Below are positions 34,452-45,628 of a stretch of 64,000 nucleotides of DNA, in pieces. Location: positions 718,014,001 to 718,078,000 of the forward strand of contig NC_092333.1 of NCBI RefSeq assembly GCF_046630445.1, given 5' to 3'. Each line of letters begins with the position of its first letter. The first letter of the stretch is position 1. The position numbers and the translations under genes were made by a program. Source of the stretch: Rutidosis leptorrhynchoides (taxonomy: Eukaryota; Streptophyta; Magnoliopsida; Asterales; Asteraceae). The notes beneath the pieces are model-generated. The model saw only the letters and a program-made list of their open reading frames with translations. It was not told the origin of the DNA and did not search any database.

Positions 34452-35036
34452 GATGGATCCCGTATCTAGTTCAAATTCCTTAAACTCTGACAGCTATTCC
34501 GATATGGATATTCACCTGAACTTCGAAGACAGTGTAATCGGAATGGATCAACCAATTAGCCATCATCTATTCTGGATGAAATGGGGATGGGTTAGTAGCT
34601 TACTTAGTCATTAGAGACAAGAAGAAGGCGATCCCTTCCATCCACCACATTGCCCTCTTGGCGAAGAACCTGAAGCACTTACCGGCGAACCTGTTCGTAA
34701 TACCATTTTCTCTCTCATTTCCAGAGTATCTAGTCATGATTATATACTATCTCACATTCTAAATCTTATTCGTCCGCTCATCCGAACCACCGATCATCCC
34801 GGTATAATAGAAGAAGTCAACGAGCTTCGCGCTCGGGTAGTGGCTTTGGAGAATATGGTGCGAAGGTTACAAACACCAGCAGCAGCACCAGCAGCATAAC
34901 CAGTACCACCATCATCAACAACAATAGTACCATTACCACCAACAACAACATCCGCATCGCAAACCTCAACTTCACAATCTGTTCCACGAGCATCAACGTC
35001 ATACGCACAGTAGTTACCAAGAAATACCAGCAACAA
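34452..35036 (+). pseudogene. Element-encoded Ser/Asp-rich and coiled-coil ORF, decayed
   Basis: It opens with MDPVSSSNSLNSDSYSDMD and later contains a coiled-coil-like ELRARVVALENMV segment followed by an Ala/Thr/Ser-rich tail. It occupies the place of the acidic pre-gag ORF of the left-edge gypsy element. Broken. Antisense ORFs at 34794-35036 are shadows. Confidence 0.45.
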
Positions 35037-36317
35037 TAACCAATGAAGTATTAACTCATTTTCCCTGAAGAAATTTTATGTATATTTAGTATATATGAAT
35101 TTTGAAATCAAAATAAATCTTTTTGTACTAAGCTATTACGTGTGAAACTTAACTGGTAGGTACTACTCGGTTAGTTCATATTACTAATATGCAATGATGT
35201 ACATCCTTCCTTAACAACTTAACCATTGTTAACTAAAATCTCTGTTTCAATCCAAAGAATTCCGTTTCACAATAAACCAAGTGTATTATTCAATAATATG
35301 GTTGATTTTACACTTTCATCTTCGATGCACTCGAAACTTTCTAGAAAACATCATTTGCACCTTGCGAAGTTTGCAAGAATTCCACGAATATCAACACCCT
35401 TCACCAAGGAATATCAATAAGAATAAATAATGAAGTATTGATTTCATTAGCGAAATACTCCGCAAAGATTATGTAATCTTTAATATTTTAGAGATTATTC
35501 ATTTCTAATTCAAGCCGAAAATCAAATGAGCTTAATATGATATTAACTCATTAAATATGTATTACATCTGAAGAAAATATACATACATATATTTTCATAA
35601 AAACGGTAATAAAAATTCTTTTGTACAAAGTATTAATTGTGAAATCTTTAACGGGTAGGTAATACTCGGGAAATATATAAGTTCACAATTAATATGTTAT
35701 ATTGTACATTCTTCAACTTTGATTCAAAAATTATTAACTATGCTCACAGCGATATACAATCGTTTTCATACAAATTCAATTACATATTCTGATATTAACG
35801 GATCAGAATCCAAGTCATAACTCTGAACCGGTGAAATCATTCTTAGATCTCTACATCTTTCAAAGCTATACTTTGACTTCAAAACTGTGAAAGATCCTTT
35901 AGTATTGTTTTTACCAAAAATAACCTTGCAATTCCTTTTCAAAGTATCCAGTATTATCAACCATTCAACCAGTCAATGACGACCTTTCAGACTTGTAACT
36001 TTGGCATATACGTTTTTGTTACTGGGGAACCTTTCATGTTCCACCACATTAACAGTAAATGTACCAGCAAATTCATTAATCTGTGACTTAAAGTCTCTTC
36101 GAAAAACCATTATAATTGTTCATTGAAACCCTATCATGTACTCATCCACATATTGTAACGGTAATTGCCATACCAACTACCGGAAATTAGCAATCAGTAT
36201 TTTGAATCTCGCAGCATTTTCTACGACAACAGTTATATATAGATAACATCTATCTTCTAGACTTACATACTTCGAGTGAGAAGTTTCTGAAAAACACCCC
36301 AAACTACGAAACTAGTT
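35037..36317 (+). other. Internal region of the inner element with repeated PPT-like motifs
   Basis: Motifs AACTGGTAGGTACTACTCGG (35151-35170) and TTAACGGGTAGGTAATACTC (from 35648) recall the true polypurine tract at 37788-37801. The ~100 bases before each are also similar to one another (TTAACTCATT..., TGAAGAAA, ATATACAT). No supported gene. Confidence 0.45.
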
Positions 36318-36459
36318 CTACGAATTTTGGAAAAATGCTGATGAAGAAGCAAAAACTGTAAACGACTTTAACAGTCGAAAGTTTGATGATAAAGAGTAGT
36401 GTGTTGGAAAAGCACAGAAAAAGAGAAGGTTTGAAACTGGAAAACGGATTGAGCAAAGT

Positions 36460-36687
36460 ATGAAGGAAGCTGTAGACAAATCACAAGGACGAAATCTACC
36501 TTCAAAGAATCCAAATGATTCAGTGTCTGTTGAAACCATTAGTAAGAACCTTACTTCTTATTCTAAACCTTCACAGACAGATTTTCTGCATCATCCTCTG
36601 ATATTAGAAATTCTAAGATATCATCGTATCTTCCATTATAAATATCCTCCATATTCTGAAGATATTTTCATAACTATTCTTATATGA
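36460..36687 (+). CDS. Conserved sense-strand ORF remnant, copy 2
   Basis: 75 codons: MKEAVDKSQ, RNLPSKNPNDS, LEILRYHRIFHYKYPPY. It is the counterpart of 28844-29044 (minus) in the outer element. Sequence upstream (36320-36459) also matches between the two elements, so it is likely the C-terminal part of a longer element protein of unknown kind. Confidence 0.4.
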   Translation: MKEAVDKSQGRNLPSKNPNDSVSVETISKNLTSYSKPSQTDFLHHPLILEILRYHRIFHYKYPPYSEDIFITILI

Positions 36688-37191
36688 AATCATTCATCTC
36701 TTCGCGCTATCTGTGTTACATCATAAAAGAAATTATTTTAGTTTCTAAAATCTGAAAAAAATTCGAAAAATGAATGTTTTGAAGTAGTGTTGGGAACTAA
36801 AGCATGAATTAGTATAATATAATGACACTTGATCAACGTGATTATATTACAATAAGTCATGCTGAGTTTCTAATGAAACGTGATAAAGGTTCACAGATCA
36901 CACCCTCATCATGAACCATGTTACATAACTCTTTTATTCTATTTAACCTCTAAACATATCAAGAAAATATTTTTCTTGATGATTCGGTCTTTTCCGGATA
37001 TTCTGCTAATTTGAAAAATCAAGATCGTGCCATTACGATTACCTTCTCAGAACATTAACTATGTTCATCCAAAACTCCATACCTACGAATTCTGGACCAT
37101 TATTCGCTTGACTTAAGGTCGGGAAGAGAAAACGAAAGCATGAAGCTCCGAAATATAATGGAGAATATAAAGCCCGATAACAACCCCGAAA

Positions 37192-37485
37192 TTACAAACC
37201 GTGTATATCAATGCGTATAGCAATATAAAGACACGGGAGAATGAAAAACACTATAACCCCAAGGTAATGGTAGAAGAAAATAACTTCCTCTGGTGGTAGA
37301 TGAAAAAGAAGAATGACAGATATAAAAGTTAGAAGTATATCAAGAATCAGAACCGGATTAAGCATTTCACAATCTTTTGGAAGTATGAAATAAGGAAGAA
37401 GATGTAGGAGTGGTGAAAATAATGAAACGGAAGTGGTTAATTTATAGCGAAATATCAGACATAGCAATCGAGGCAGATTACGCAT
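37192..37485 (-). CDS. Antisense small membrane-protein ORF, copy 2
   Basis: 97 codons, antisense to the inner element, ending about 310 bases before the 3' LTR. The C-terminal 57 residues (from the Met at about 37365) match copy 1: spans VLILDILLTFISVILLFHL and LGVIVFFILPCLYIAI around PPEE, same DIHGL end. Ser/Leu/Phe-rich N-terminal residues are also similar (RLLCLIFRYK). Open frames of equal end point and topology in two elements whose neighbouring sense-strand ORFs have decayed suggest the protein was kept. What it does is unknown. Confidence 0.55.
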   Translation of the reverse strand: MRNLPRLLCLIFRYKLTTSVSLFSPLLHLLPYFILPKDCEMLNPVLILDILLTFISVILLFHLPPEEVIFFYHYLGVIVFFILPCLYIAIRIDIHGL

Positions 37486-37782
37486 TTAATCAAAGGAAAT
37501 CCTAATTTCCGCAATTACCGAAGAATCAAATCTTATTTAGATTATGAATATTTTCTATTCTTTAAATTCCGAAAATCAATCGTTACTACGTCAAGAGATA
37601 AGATGCATCTCTATTCTTCATTTCACTCTTTCACGATAACTTCCCTCATACGCTTCGAGTAATTGGATTGTTTTATCCATATTATTCAACGGTGATAGAA
37701 ATTCTATTTATCAACTCATATTCGTCATAAAAACATTTTTATTGTTAACCATGACGACCTCACTCAAATTTCGGGATGAAAT

Positions 37783-37801
37783 TTCTTTAACGGGGAGGTA
37801 C
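37783..37801 (+). promoter_or_regulatory. Polypurine tract of the inner element
   Basis: CTTTAACGGGGAGGTAC directly precedes the 3' LTR start TGTGATGACCCG at 37802. It is preceded by TTTCGGGATGAAATTTC, also seen beside the outer element's tract. Confidence 0.75.
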
Positions 37802-40273
37802 TGTGATGACCCGAAAAATTTCGACTTATTTAAACCAATTCTCTATATGATTTAATATTTTCGACATGATAAGCAACGAATTTTGACAAGTTTTAAAACT
37901 TTTGAAAATGATTTTTTTATATAACGGTTGACCACCCTGTTTGTCCAACGATTCACGAACGTCATAACATGTATTATATACATATTTTAATAAATATAAG
38001 TTTTCGATATATACGGAATCATGCGAATAATATTTATATACGAAATGATTAAAAATTTACTATTAAACGATGCTATTTCAAATTAAAATTTTTACGTATA
38101 AAGTCATTTTATTTTTATGATATAATTTTTGTATTTTTTTTAAGAAACGAAGTTAAATTAATAATGTACAATTTGTAAAGCACAACGTACAACGTGTAGC
38201 TTAAATATTTGAATTTAAATTAATTCATTTACTATTCACATGAAAATGACATGATAGAAATTATTAATTATAAGTTACATAGAATACCCCTGAAGTATTT
38301 AATAAATACGACTTTTTAAAATTTTAAACTTGATTTACGTATCATAATATTATAATATTATGTCGACGAGGAAGAAATCAAAAAATGTGAGCTGGAAAAG
38401 GGATCCATGCGATCGCATGGAATTCCCTCACATTCCCTATGCGATCGCATGGGGTCTGATATCAGGCCACATTATAAAGCTCGATCATTTCTGCCATTTT
38501 TTTTTCTCAATCTATCTCTCGACCTCTTCTCTCATATATATATATTATATAAATTATTATTATTATTATTATTATTGAGATTAATATTATTATTAATCTT
38601 ATTATTATTAATATTATTAATTAGTATTATACATAAAATACTACGACGAGGTTATGAGCGTGTCACTTTCAAAATGGTTTTCAAGCGGGATAGAGCTAAG
38701 GAAATTATGGGTTATTGCCAAGGAGGTTATGGGTAATGTTCGGGGATATATTTGTGAATCAAACCTAGTGTTTATCATCTCTGTTGCGTCTACGTACTCT
38801 CCTACAATATTGAATCTCAATATTGATACGTAAGCACTCATATTTTATCTTTTATATATTAATTGTGTATCCATGTCTAGTGCTCGAGTATATATATTTA
38901 TACATGCTTGTATGCTAAATTTCGTCGTTAAACAGTTTATGATGAATCACGAATTAAATACATATGTTACTGGTAAAAGGTATATGATATGCATGTTTTT
39001 GGAAAGCTGGCGAAAAATCAATGACTTTTCATTTAGATATCGAATAGTTTCGATGAACGGATTAAGGGAGATGGTCAACTGAATTATGATTAACGTTAAT
39101 TGAAATTGCTTTTGAATCTGCAATTAAGATTTAAACAACTTGTTTACGAGATTGATAAAATAGATTTTTGAATATTACCAACCGAGTAAATGACTCCTTA
39201 TATAAGATATGTCTCGTTTTGTTGAACTGTTGTCAAAATTGACTTTTTGAAACGACTTTGGATAACTTTTGTATGTCGATCTCGAGCATTAGGATTGTGA
39301 TACACTATGACCAGACCTAGCTTGATAGACATTTATTGACCAACATATGTTCTCTAGGTTGAGATCTACGGTTATTTGGTAATCCGAGTTTCGGTCATAT
39401 TTTGGTGAACGACTTTATATGCTGCTAAGGTGAGTTTCATTTGCTCCCTTTTTAATTGCTTTTGCAATCTATATTTTTGGGCTGAGAATACATGCACTTT
39501 ATTTTAAACAATGGACACAAGTACATACTAAATTCTATACTGAGTTTGAACCAAAAATCCCTTAGCTTTGGTAACTAGTAACTGCCGGTTATAAGAACTG
39601 GTGGGCGCGAGTAGTAGTATATGGATCCATAGGGCTTGATATCCCCGTCCGAGCTAGAGCACTAGCCTTTTAACGGACGTATGCTATTTGAGAAGCGTAC
39701 ACGTTGGTTTGCGTGTGTTATTAAGATGATTATACAAAGGGTACAAATTATATATATGTTAAGTTTAGTTACCAGGGTGCTCAATTTCGTAGAATATTTT
39801 GATGAACGTTTCTGGATGAAACAACTGAAATCTTGTGATCCACCTTTATGTACAGATTATATGATACATTAAAACTATGAACTCACCAACCTTTGTGTTG
39901 ACACTTGTTAGCATGTTTATTCTCAGGTTCCCTAGAAGTCTTCCGCTGTTTTCTTATATGTTAGACAAGCTATGTGCATGGAGTCTTACATGGCATATTT
40001 TTCCAAGGAAACGTTGCATTCACCAAATCATCACCAAGTATCTTATTTTGACTGCATTGTCAACGGAAGTACTGTTGTAAACTATTATTTATGGTGATTG
40101 TCTATATGAAGAAATCATCATATGTCGAAAACCTTTGATTTAAATATTCATTTATGGTGTGTCTTTTCAAAAGAATGCAATGTTTACAAAACGTATCATA
40201 TAGAGGTTAAATACCTCGCAATGAAATCGATGAATGACGTGTTCGTCCATATGGATTTGGAGCGATCGTCACA
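37802..40273 (+). repeat. 3' LTR of the inner element
   Basis: It has the same ends and content as the 5' LTR. One palindrome copy (38405-38420) is perfect; the second, at about 38437-38452, differs at one base. ATT-repeat lengths differ slightly from the 5' copy. Confidence 0.92.
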
Positions 40274-40550
40274 CATTGCATTCTTTTGAAAAGGCATACC
40301 ATAAATGAATATATAAATCTAAGGTTTTCGACGTCTGATGATTTCTACGTTTAGACAATCACCGTATATAATAGTTTACAATACTACATCCGTTAACAAT
40401 GCAGTCAAAATAAGATACATGGTGATGATTTTGTGAATGCAAAGTTTTCTTGAATAAAGCATGTATGACTCCATGCACATAGCTTGTATAACGTATAAGC
40501 AAACAGCGGAAGACTTCTAGGAACCTGAGAATAAACATGCTTAAAAGTGT

Positions 40551-42516
40551 TGATATCGGCTAAAAAGTCACGTTTTTACCCCGGTATTAAGGCCCAACAA
40601 CAAGAAAGATTCAAACTTTATTGGCAAAATACCTACTTCATCGGTTAGAATTGAAGAACAAGTAATTACGAAGGCGGTGCAAAAAGAATCAAGAGAATTG
40701 GAGCTAAAACGAAGATTCTAGAGCGAAAACGGTGAAAGACAAGAAATCAAGTTACGATCCAGGGAATCAAGGCTGACCAGCACACCATACGGCTTGCCAT
40801 ACGGCCTGCCTCTATGGATACGGCCTGCCAGATACGCCCCACCAAGTGCCTTCACCATACGGCCTGCCAGCCATACGGCCTGCCAAATACGCCCCACAAT
40901 ACGGCCTGCCATGCGGCCTGCCAGGCGTATTTTGGCAATTTTCAAGTCTATTTAATGGGTCTTTATCATTCATTCCAACACACACTTCAATTCACTTCTT
41001 TCTCTCTCTTTTACAATATTAGTCATACTCTCAAGGCCTTCGACTCCGTGCGGGAAACCTAGTACCCGGAGAAGAACGCTGAAGATTGTATTAAGAGCGG
41101 TATGGAGTCTTGAAGTTGTCACTTTTGTATTCGGAACTCATTTAATCTTCTGGTACCTCTATCCTTTATCTTATATAATGTTTTATTATATTGTTGCCAT
41201 GATTAGCGAGTAGTTATCTTTAGTGTATGCTATGATGTAAGCAGTTGTAATGCCGAAATAATATTATGGTTTGTGTATGCTGTCGAAATGCTTTCCGATC
41301 ATGCTTTAAACTCAATCGCTTTTCCAACTAATAGAACGTAGTTATAGGCTCTGTTATTGGGAAGTCGCGAACCCCGATTCAGAGTACACTATCTGTGTCA
41401 CCCCTTGGTAAGAGAAGTCTATCGGATACAACGTAAGATCGACTGAGGCACACCGGTTGTAGTAAGTCTATCAAGCGTTGGATTCCGACTGAGGACTCTT
41501 TCGTAATGAAACATATGACTAGACCCCTAGTACATTGTCTCGGTCTCAGACCATGCTAGTGTAGTCACCAAGCATATAAACTTCGTACGTGTACGCTGAA
41601 GCACAACGGTTGTTGTAAGCTGTACCTCTGCTAAGTAAGGCCATGGAACATGGTTAGTGTTGACCAGTACACTGCACCATAATGCGGTCTCAAACATTGC
41701 ACCCCGCTTGAGGGATTCTTAGTTAATTAAGGAACTGTTTGTTTAGACACATAAAGGATTGGACCGTTAGGATAACCGAACGTGTTCATGGAAGTCATCT
41801 TAACTTGGCCATGATGTTCTTTATGGTTGAACTCTTTTTAGGGGCCTAACTATCTTTTACCAATCATTAACGAAAGCATTGGAGCACATCACGTCTCTCG
41901 GATATGGTAAACCATGTATTCTATTATGCTTAAGAAAGTTTAGACCATTTTGGAATGTTAATACGTCACCCAACCGAGTCGCTCAATTGGATGAGCCGTC
42001 TGAACGTGTATGCCTGTAGTCAGACTGCACGGACGTCGGGGGTAAGGGACGTTGCTGTCTATTCAGAATCTTCAAGCCTAACGCCGTACCCAGTGACATG
42101 TCTTATGACAGAGGCGTTTAGGACCAGTGTAATGAATACAAGGCCTCTGCCTATTCATGAGCCAGCATTCCATAATCTCGGCAGAATAACTGATGAAATC
42201 ATAGTATGCACTTACTTTAACCTTATCTGAATTACAAATTTTATCGCATTTACTTTATCTGTCTTATAAACTAGAAAATCCCAAAATAAACATTCACTAC
42301 TCCCTAACTATCTTAGGCTAAAATATAGGTCCGATGTTACTGATATCTTAAAAATACGACTCTAGGTCATACTTCCCTTACTTATAAGGAGTAGTAAGAT
42401 TTAGGCCCCGCTAAATATAAATTTAAAACAAGTACCCTCTCCCACGAGTGGCTGATCCTGGCGAGCCGCGGCCTAACGACACCGCGCAATAAAAACCGTC
42501 CGTTTCGGCCATATCA
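40551..42516 (+). repeat. 5' LTR of the Athila-type element
   Basis: TGATATCGGCTAAAAAGTC to GGCCATATCA. U3 has an array of CATACGGCCTGCC-type units at 40784-40930, ending about 20 bases before CTATTTAATGGG, a TATA-like box. Its 91-codon ORF (41955-42230) recurs in the other LTR but shows no family. Confidence 0.92.
40784..40930 (+). repeat. CATACGGCCTGCC minisatellite in the LTR promoter
   Basis: About eight units of (C)ATACGGCCTGCC, mixed with ATACGCCCCACC variants. The 3' LTR copy (48520-48678) has one more 13-base unit, so the array changes length. Confidence 0.85.
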
Positions 42517-42985
42517 AGAGAGATACTGTAGTTTTTGGCACCGCTGCCGGGAACTGGTATCAGGCAATACTGCTCTCTATCAAACTTATTCACAAACATT
42601 TAGTGGTGTCTAAGAAAGACAATTATACACGGACTTGATTATTGGATTTTCCGAACAGTCGTCAATTATATTGGGACCAAAAGGATCCTGCCTCTCCTTA
42701 GTCAGCCTGGCCACTTAGTTTGTTGAATAGTTTATGCGAAGCTCTGTTACCGAAATACCAGGGAATCAGTAGCCAGAACCAAAAACATAATCCACCATAG
42801 GATAGTTAGTTAATTAGATTACCTTAGATTAGATTACTTTAGATTACCTTAGACTACCTTAGATTAGATTACCTTAGACTACCTTAGATTAAAATTAGAT
42901 TATCTTAGATTAGATTAGTTTAGTTTAGCTTATTATAATTTAGCTTATTTGCGAAAAATTAAAAACAAAAAGGCATACCTAGTGT
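42517..42985 (+). promoter_or_regulatory. Athila-type primer site and leader with ACCTTAGATTAGATT repeats
   Basis: The primer site is at 42536-42553. The leader later has many overlapping TTAGATTAGATTACCTTAGA-type units (42815-42945), a purine/pyrimidine-simple tract directly upstream of gag. Confidence 0.8.
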
Positions 42986-44215
42986 ATGACCCAAACCCGA
43001 TCTAGACCAGGGCCGTTGTTATTCGTACCTGATCCAGACGCAATAATCTCTAAAGCACGCAAGGAAGCAAGAATCAGAAACCAAATGGCGTTATGCGTTA
43101 CTTTAGCAGAAAATACCAAACCCTCGATTGAAGGTCGAGGAGGACCAATCAGATTTCCAGAGATTCAAGGACACTCGTTCGAGTTAAAACATCACATCAT
43201 CCAGCTCATTCAGAATAGCTGTAAGTTTCACGGATTACCGAATGACGATCCTAATTCTCACCTTGATAAATTCATATCTCTTTTGAACTCCTACAAACAG
43301 CCAGGGATAGGACAAGATATAGTCCGGCTATACTTGTTCTCCTATTCTCTCACTCATCATGCTCAAACTTGGTTTGAAGGATTGGAAAAAGATTCCATCG
43401 CGTCATGGACAGAGATGGTTACTAAATTCCTAACCAAATATTTCCCTCATTCTAAACAAACCAAACTGAAGAATGACATCATTAACTTCAAACAAAGTTA
43501 CGATGAATCTCTTTACACCGCATGGGAGCGATTCAAAACCCTGATGAAGAAATGCCCTAATCACCACCTAGAACGGTCAGCCCAAATATGTACCTTCTAC
43601 AATGGTCTTATGGTAAATCTTAGGACGACGATCGATGCAGCAGCTCAAGGGAATCTGATGAACCAAATCGCAGACGAAGCATGGGAATTGCTCGAGAACA
43701 TGACAATGCATCATCATGACTGGAACAGTGGTGAAACAACTTCATCATCTGCACCACTCTCCGCACTTAATAATCAAACGAAGGCCATCAAATCCCTCAC
43801 GGATAAGATGGAATCTCTTGCCAAACAACTCGGAAAATTAAAGACGCAGCCGCAGCAGGTTAACCAAGCTCAGGCTTGTGTTAAATGTACCAACCCGCAA
43901 CCTACTGAAGATTATCAAGTTGAGTACGAAAACCCTGACAGTTCAATCTGTTACGTCCAATACCCAGCTCGTCCACCAAATCCCGGATTCAATCAACCAC
44001 CTAGGGTTAATCAATTTCAGCGAAGCAATCAACCTTTTCGCTATCGCTATCCACCTTATCCATCCCAGCAATCTCAATTGACCTATGATCAACCACTTCC
44101 ACTCACTGATCCCCCAGTTGAGGAGAATTCCCCTACCACCCAGATTACAAAAGTAGCTAACCCCACTCTCGGAGCTGATGATCAGTTGACTCAGTTCATC
44201 CAAGGACAACAATAG
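42986..44215 (+). CDS. gag: Athila-type gag
   Basis: 409 residues. The capsid-type gag domain lies about at residues 75-260: FISLLNSYKQPG, LYLFSYSLTHHAQTWFEGLE, the core motif WTEMVTKFLTKYFP, then YDESLYTAWERFKTLMKKCP and CTFYNGLMVNLRTTIDAAAQ. These are standard for plant Athila gag. The C-terminal third is Gln/Pro/Asn-rich without a clear CCHC knuckle. Gag builds the particle that packages element RNA, so a gag-bearing but pol-less element could still supply coat protein. The frame looks whole, and protease follows 45 bases downstream in the same frame. Confidence 0.92.
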   Translation: MTQTRSRPGPLLFVPDPDAIISKARKEARIRNQMALCVTLAENTKPSIEGRGGPIRFPEIQGHSFELKHHIIQLIQNSCKFHGLPNDDPNSHLDKFISLLNSYKQPGIGQDIVRLYLFSYSLTHHAQTWFEGLEKDSIASWTEMVTKFLTKYFPHSKQTKLKNDIINFKQSYDESLYTAWERFKTLMKKCPNHHLERSAQICTFYNGLMVNLRTTIDAAAQGNLMNQIADEAWELLENMTMHHHDWNSGETTSSSAPLSALNNQTKAIKSLTDKMESLAKQLGKLKTQPQQVNQAQACVKCTNPQPTEDYQVEYENPDSSICYVQYPARPPNPGFNQPPRVNQFQRSNQPFRYRYPPYPSQQSQLTYDQPLPLTDPPVEENSPTTQITKVANPTLGADDQLTQFIQGQQ

Positions 44216-44260
44216 CTAAATCATAGAACTGCAATCAGACAAGATCAGACGGAGATACTA

Positions 44261-45067
44261 ATGAGAAATCAATTGGCTCTGCTCAAAAGTTTGGAAATGC
44301 AGCTCCGACAGTTATCACAACGTCTTGAAACCCGACCGCAGGGAAGATTGCCAAGTAATACTATCCAAAATCGCCACATAGAAGAAGCAAAGCAAATGGA
44401 TTCCGTAATCCCAGAGGAAGAACCACGGAGAAGATCAGCTAGGCTCAAGAACAAATTGACATACATTCAGAAGTTGACTCCTGAAACTCCTGTTCGCGTA
44501 CCTTATCCTGGAAGGCTACAAGAAGAACCATCCAAGCTTGATTCCTTCAAAGTTGACGGAAGATTCTTGGACACCATGTCCAAAGTTCCCAACCAGAAGA
44601 GATACATCCGAAGGCTTCTTTCTACAAAGGAGAGGATACCAGACTCTAACAAAATTCCACTGAGTGAAGAATGCTCTGCATTACTCAGAAACTCTCTACC
44701 ACCAAAGCTAGGAGATACGGCCCGATTCGTTTTCCCGTGTTCAATCTACCAATCTGGAACCATTCATGCGCTAGCAGATTTAGGAGCAAGTATCAACCTA
44801 ATCCCCTACTCTCTCTACAAGAGATTAGAGTTAAGAGACTTGTCACCAACCAAAATGACAATCCAACTTACCGATCATACAATTCGATATCCTAAGGGCA
44901 TAGTTGAGAATGTCTTGGTGAAAGTCGACAAATTCTTGTATCCTACGGATTTCATAGTGATGGATATCAAGGAAGACCTACACACCCCAGTAGTGTTAGG
45001 AGGACTTTTCATGAATACGGCTAGGACTGTCATTGATGTATACAATCAAACCATGATCTTACGATAG
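44261..45067 (+). CDS. pro: Athila-type aspartic protease region
   Basis: 268 residues. After a basic, Glu-rich linker, the retropepsin-like domain occupies about residues 165-265: active-site block ALADLGASINLIPYSLYKRL, then TDHTIRYPKGIVENVLVKV, FIVMDIKED, and VVLGGLFMNTARTVIDV. DLGAS replaces the common DTGA/DSGA, as is normal for Athila. In complete Athila elements RT would follow; here it does not. In such families gag and pol are usually made as one polyprotein or by read-through. It looks whole for its length. Confidence 0.9.
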   Translation: MRNQLALLKSLEMQLRQLSQRLETRPQGRLPSNTIQNRHIEEAKQMDSVIPEEEPRRRSARLKNKLTYIQKLTPETPVRVPYPGRLQEEPSKLDSFKVDGRFLDTMSKVPNQKRYIRRLLSTKERIPDSNKIPLSEECSALLRNSLPPKLGDTARFVFPCSIYQSGTIHALADLGASINLIPYSLYKRLELRDLSPTKMTIQLTDHTIRYPKGIVENVLVKVDKFLYPTDFIVMDIKEDLHTPVVLGGLFMNTARTVIDVYNQTMILR

Positions 45068-45127
45068 CATGGGGAGAGCGTTACCTTCAAAATTGACCTA
45101 CCAACCGACCTTTCTGGACAGGCAGAG

Positions 45128-45523
45128 ATGTTTGCTATTTCCACTAGAAGGATCACTTCCGATGACGAGTCACCACCAGCCGATGATGTCGAAATGGGTG
45201 TCGAATCACAGTCTGCAGACGACCCAGAAATGGAAGAAGAGGATCCCAGCGAAGAAATAGAGGAAGAGAAGGAATCTGAGGAGGAAAAGGAAATGGAAGA
45301 CGTAAAAGAAACTGCGACAGTACCTGTTCCAAGCACTGAGCGTCATGAAGAAATAATGAGGCTTGAGACGGAAGATCACAGTTTAATTATTCGCTTCAAG
45401 AAGAAGACCGACAAGGCTGAGGTTAAGGATATAGAAATTGATCCTGTTAGTATCAAAGTGGAGAATCAGAATACTGAAGAAACCTGTTCATCAGAGCAAG
45501 ATACTGAGGATGACGAGGAATAG
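45128..45523 (+). CDS. Glu-rich acidic ORF of the Athila-type element
   Basis: 131 residues, over a third Glu or Asp, for example EEEDPSEEIEEEKESEEEK near residues 35-55, with a C-terminal EEDTEDDEE-like tail. No fold or family visible. It may continue the protease-linked protein in another frame or be a spacer between protease and the following ORF. Confidence 0.5.
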   Translation: MFAISTRRITSDDESPPADDVEMGVESQSADDPEMEEEDPSEEIEEEKESEEEKEMEDVKETATVPVPSTERHEEIMRLETEDHSLIIRFKKKTDKAEVKDIEIDPVSIKVENQNTEETCSSEQDTEDDEE

Positions 45524-45628
45524 CATCATGAAGACATTCTGACTAACTCACACTCTCCAACTGAATCAGATCAAAGGGATCCGGACTCTTCTTCGGATCG
45601 AATTCCAGTTATATCCACACACGCAGAC

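Larger units (their letters stand above)
31589..40273 (+). mobile_element. Inner non-autonomous Ty3/gypsy-like element (LARD type), 8.7 kb
   Basis: LTRs 31589-34066 and 37802-40273 are almost identical by eye (a handful of differences in 2.47 kb, mostly in AT repeats), so the insertion is recent. The target duplication CATTG is at 31584-31588 and 40274-40278. It has a primer site TTGGTATCAGAGC at 34068-34080 and a polypurine tract at 37783-37801. The 3.7 kb internal part holds ORF remnants related to those of the outer element but no gag, RT or integrase. It landed in opposite orientation inside the 5' LTR of its relative. The coding remnants are broken with several breaks; the ends and signals look whole. 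Confidence 0.92.

Noticed and set aside
41955-42230. 91-codon ORF present in both Athila-type LTRs (also 49701-49976)
   Set aside because: Copying of the LTR explains its double presence; no domain, and the surrounding LTR is equally conserved.
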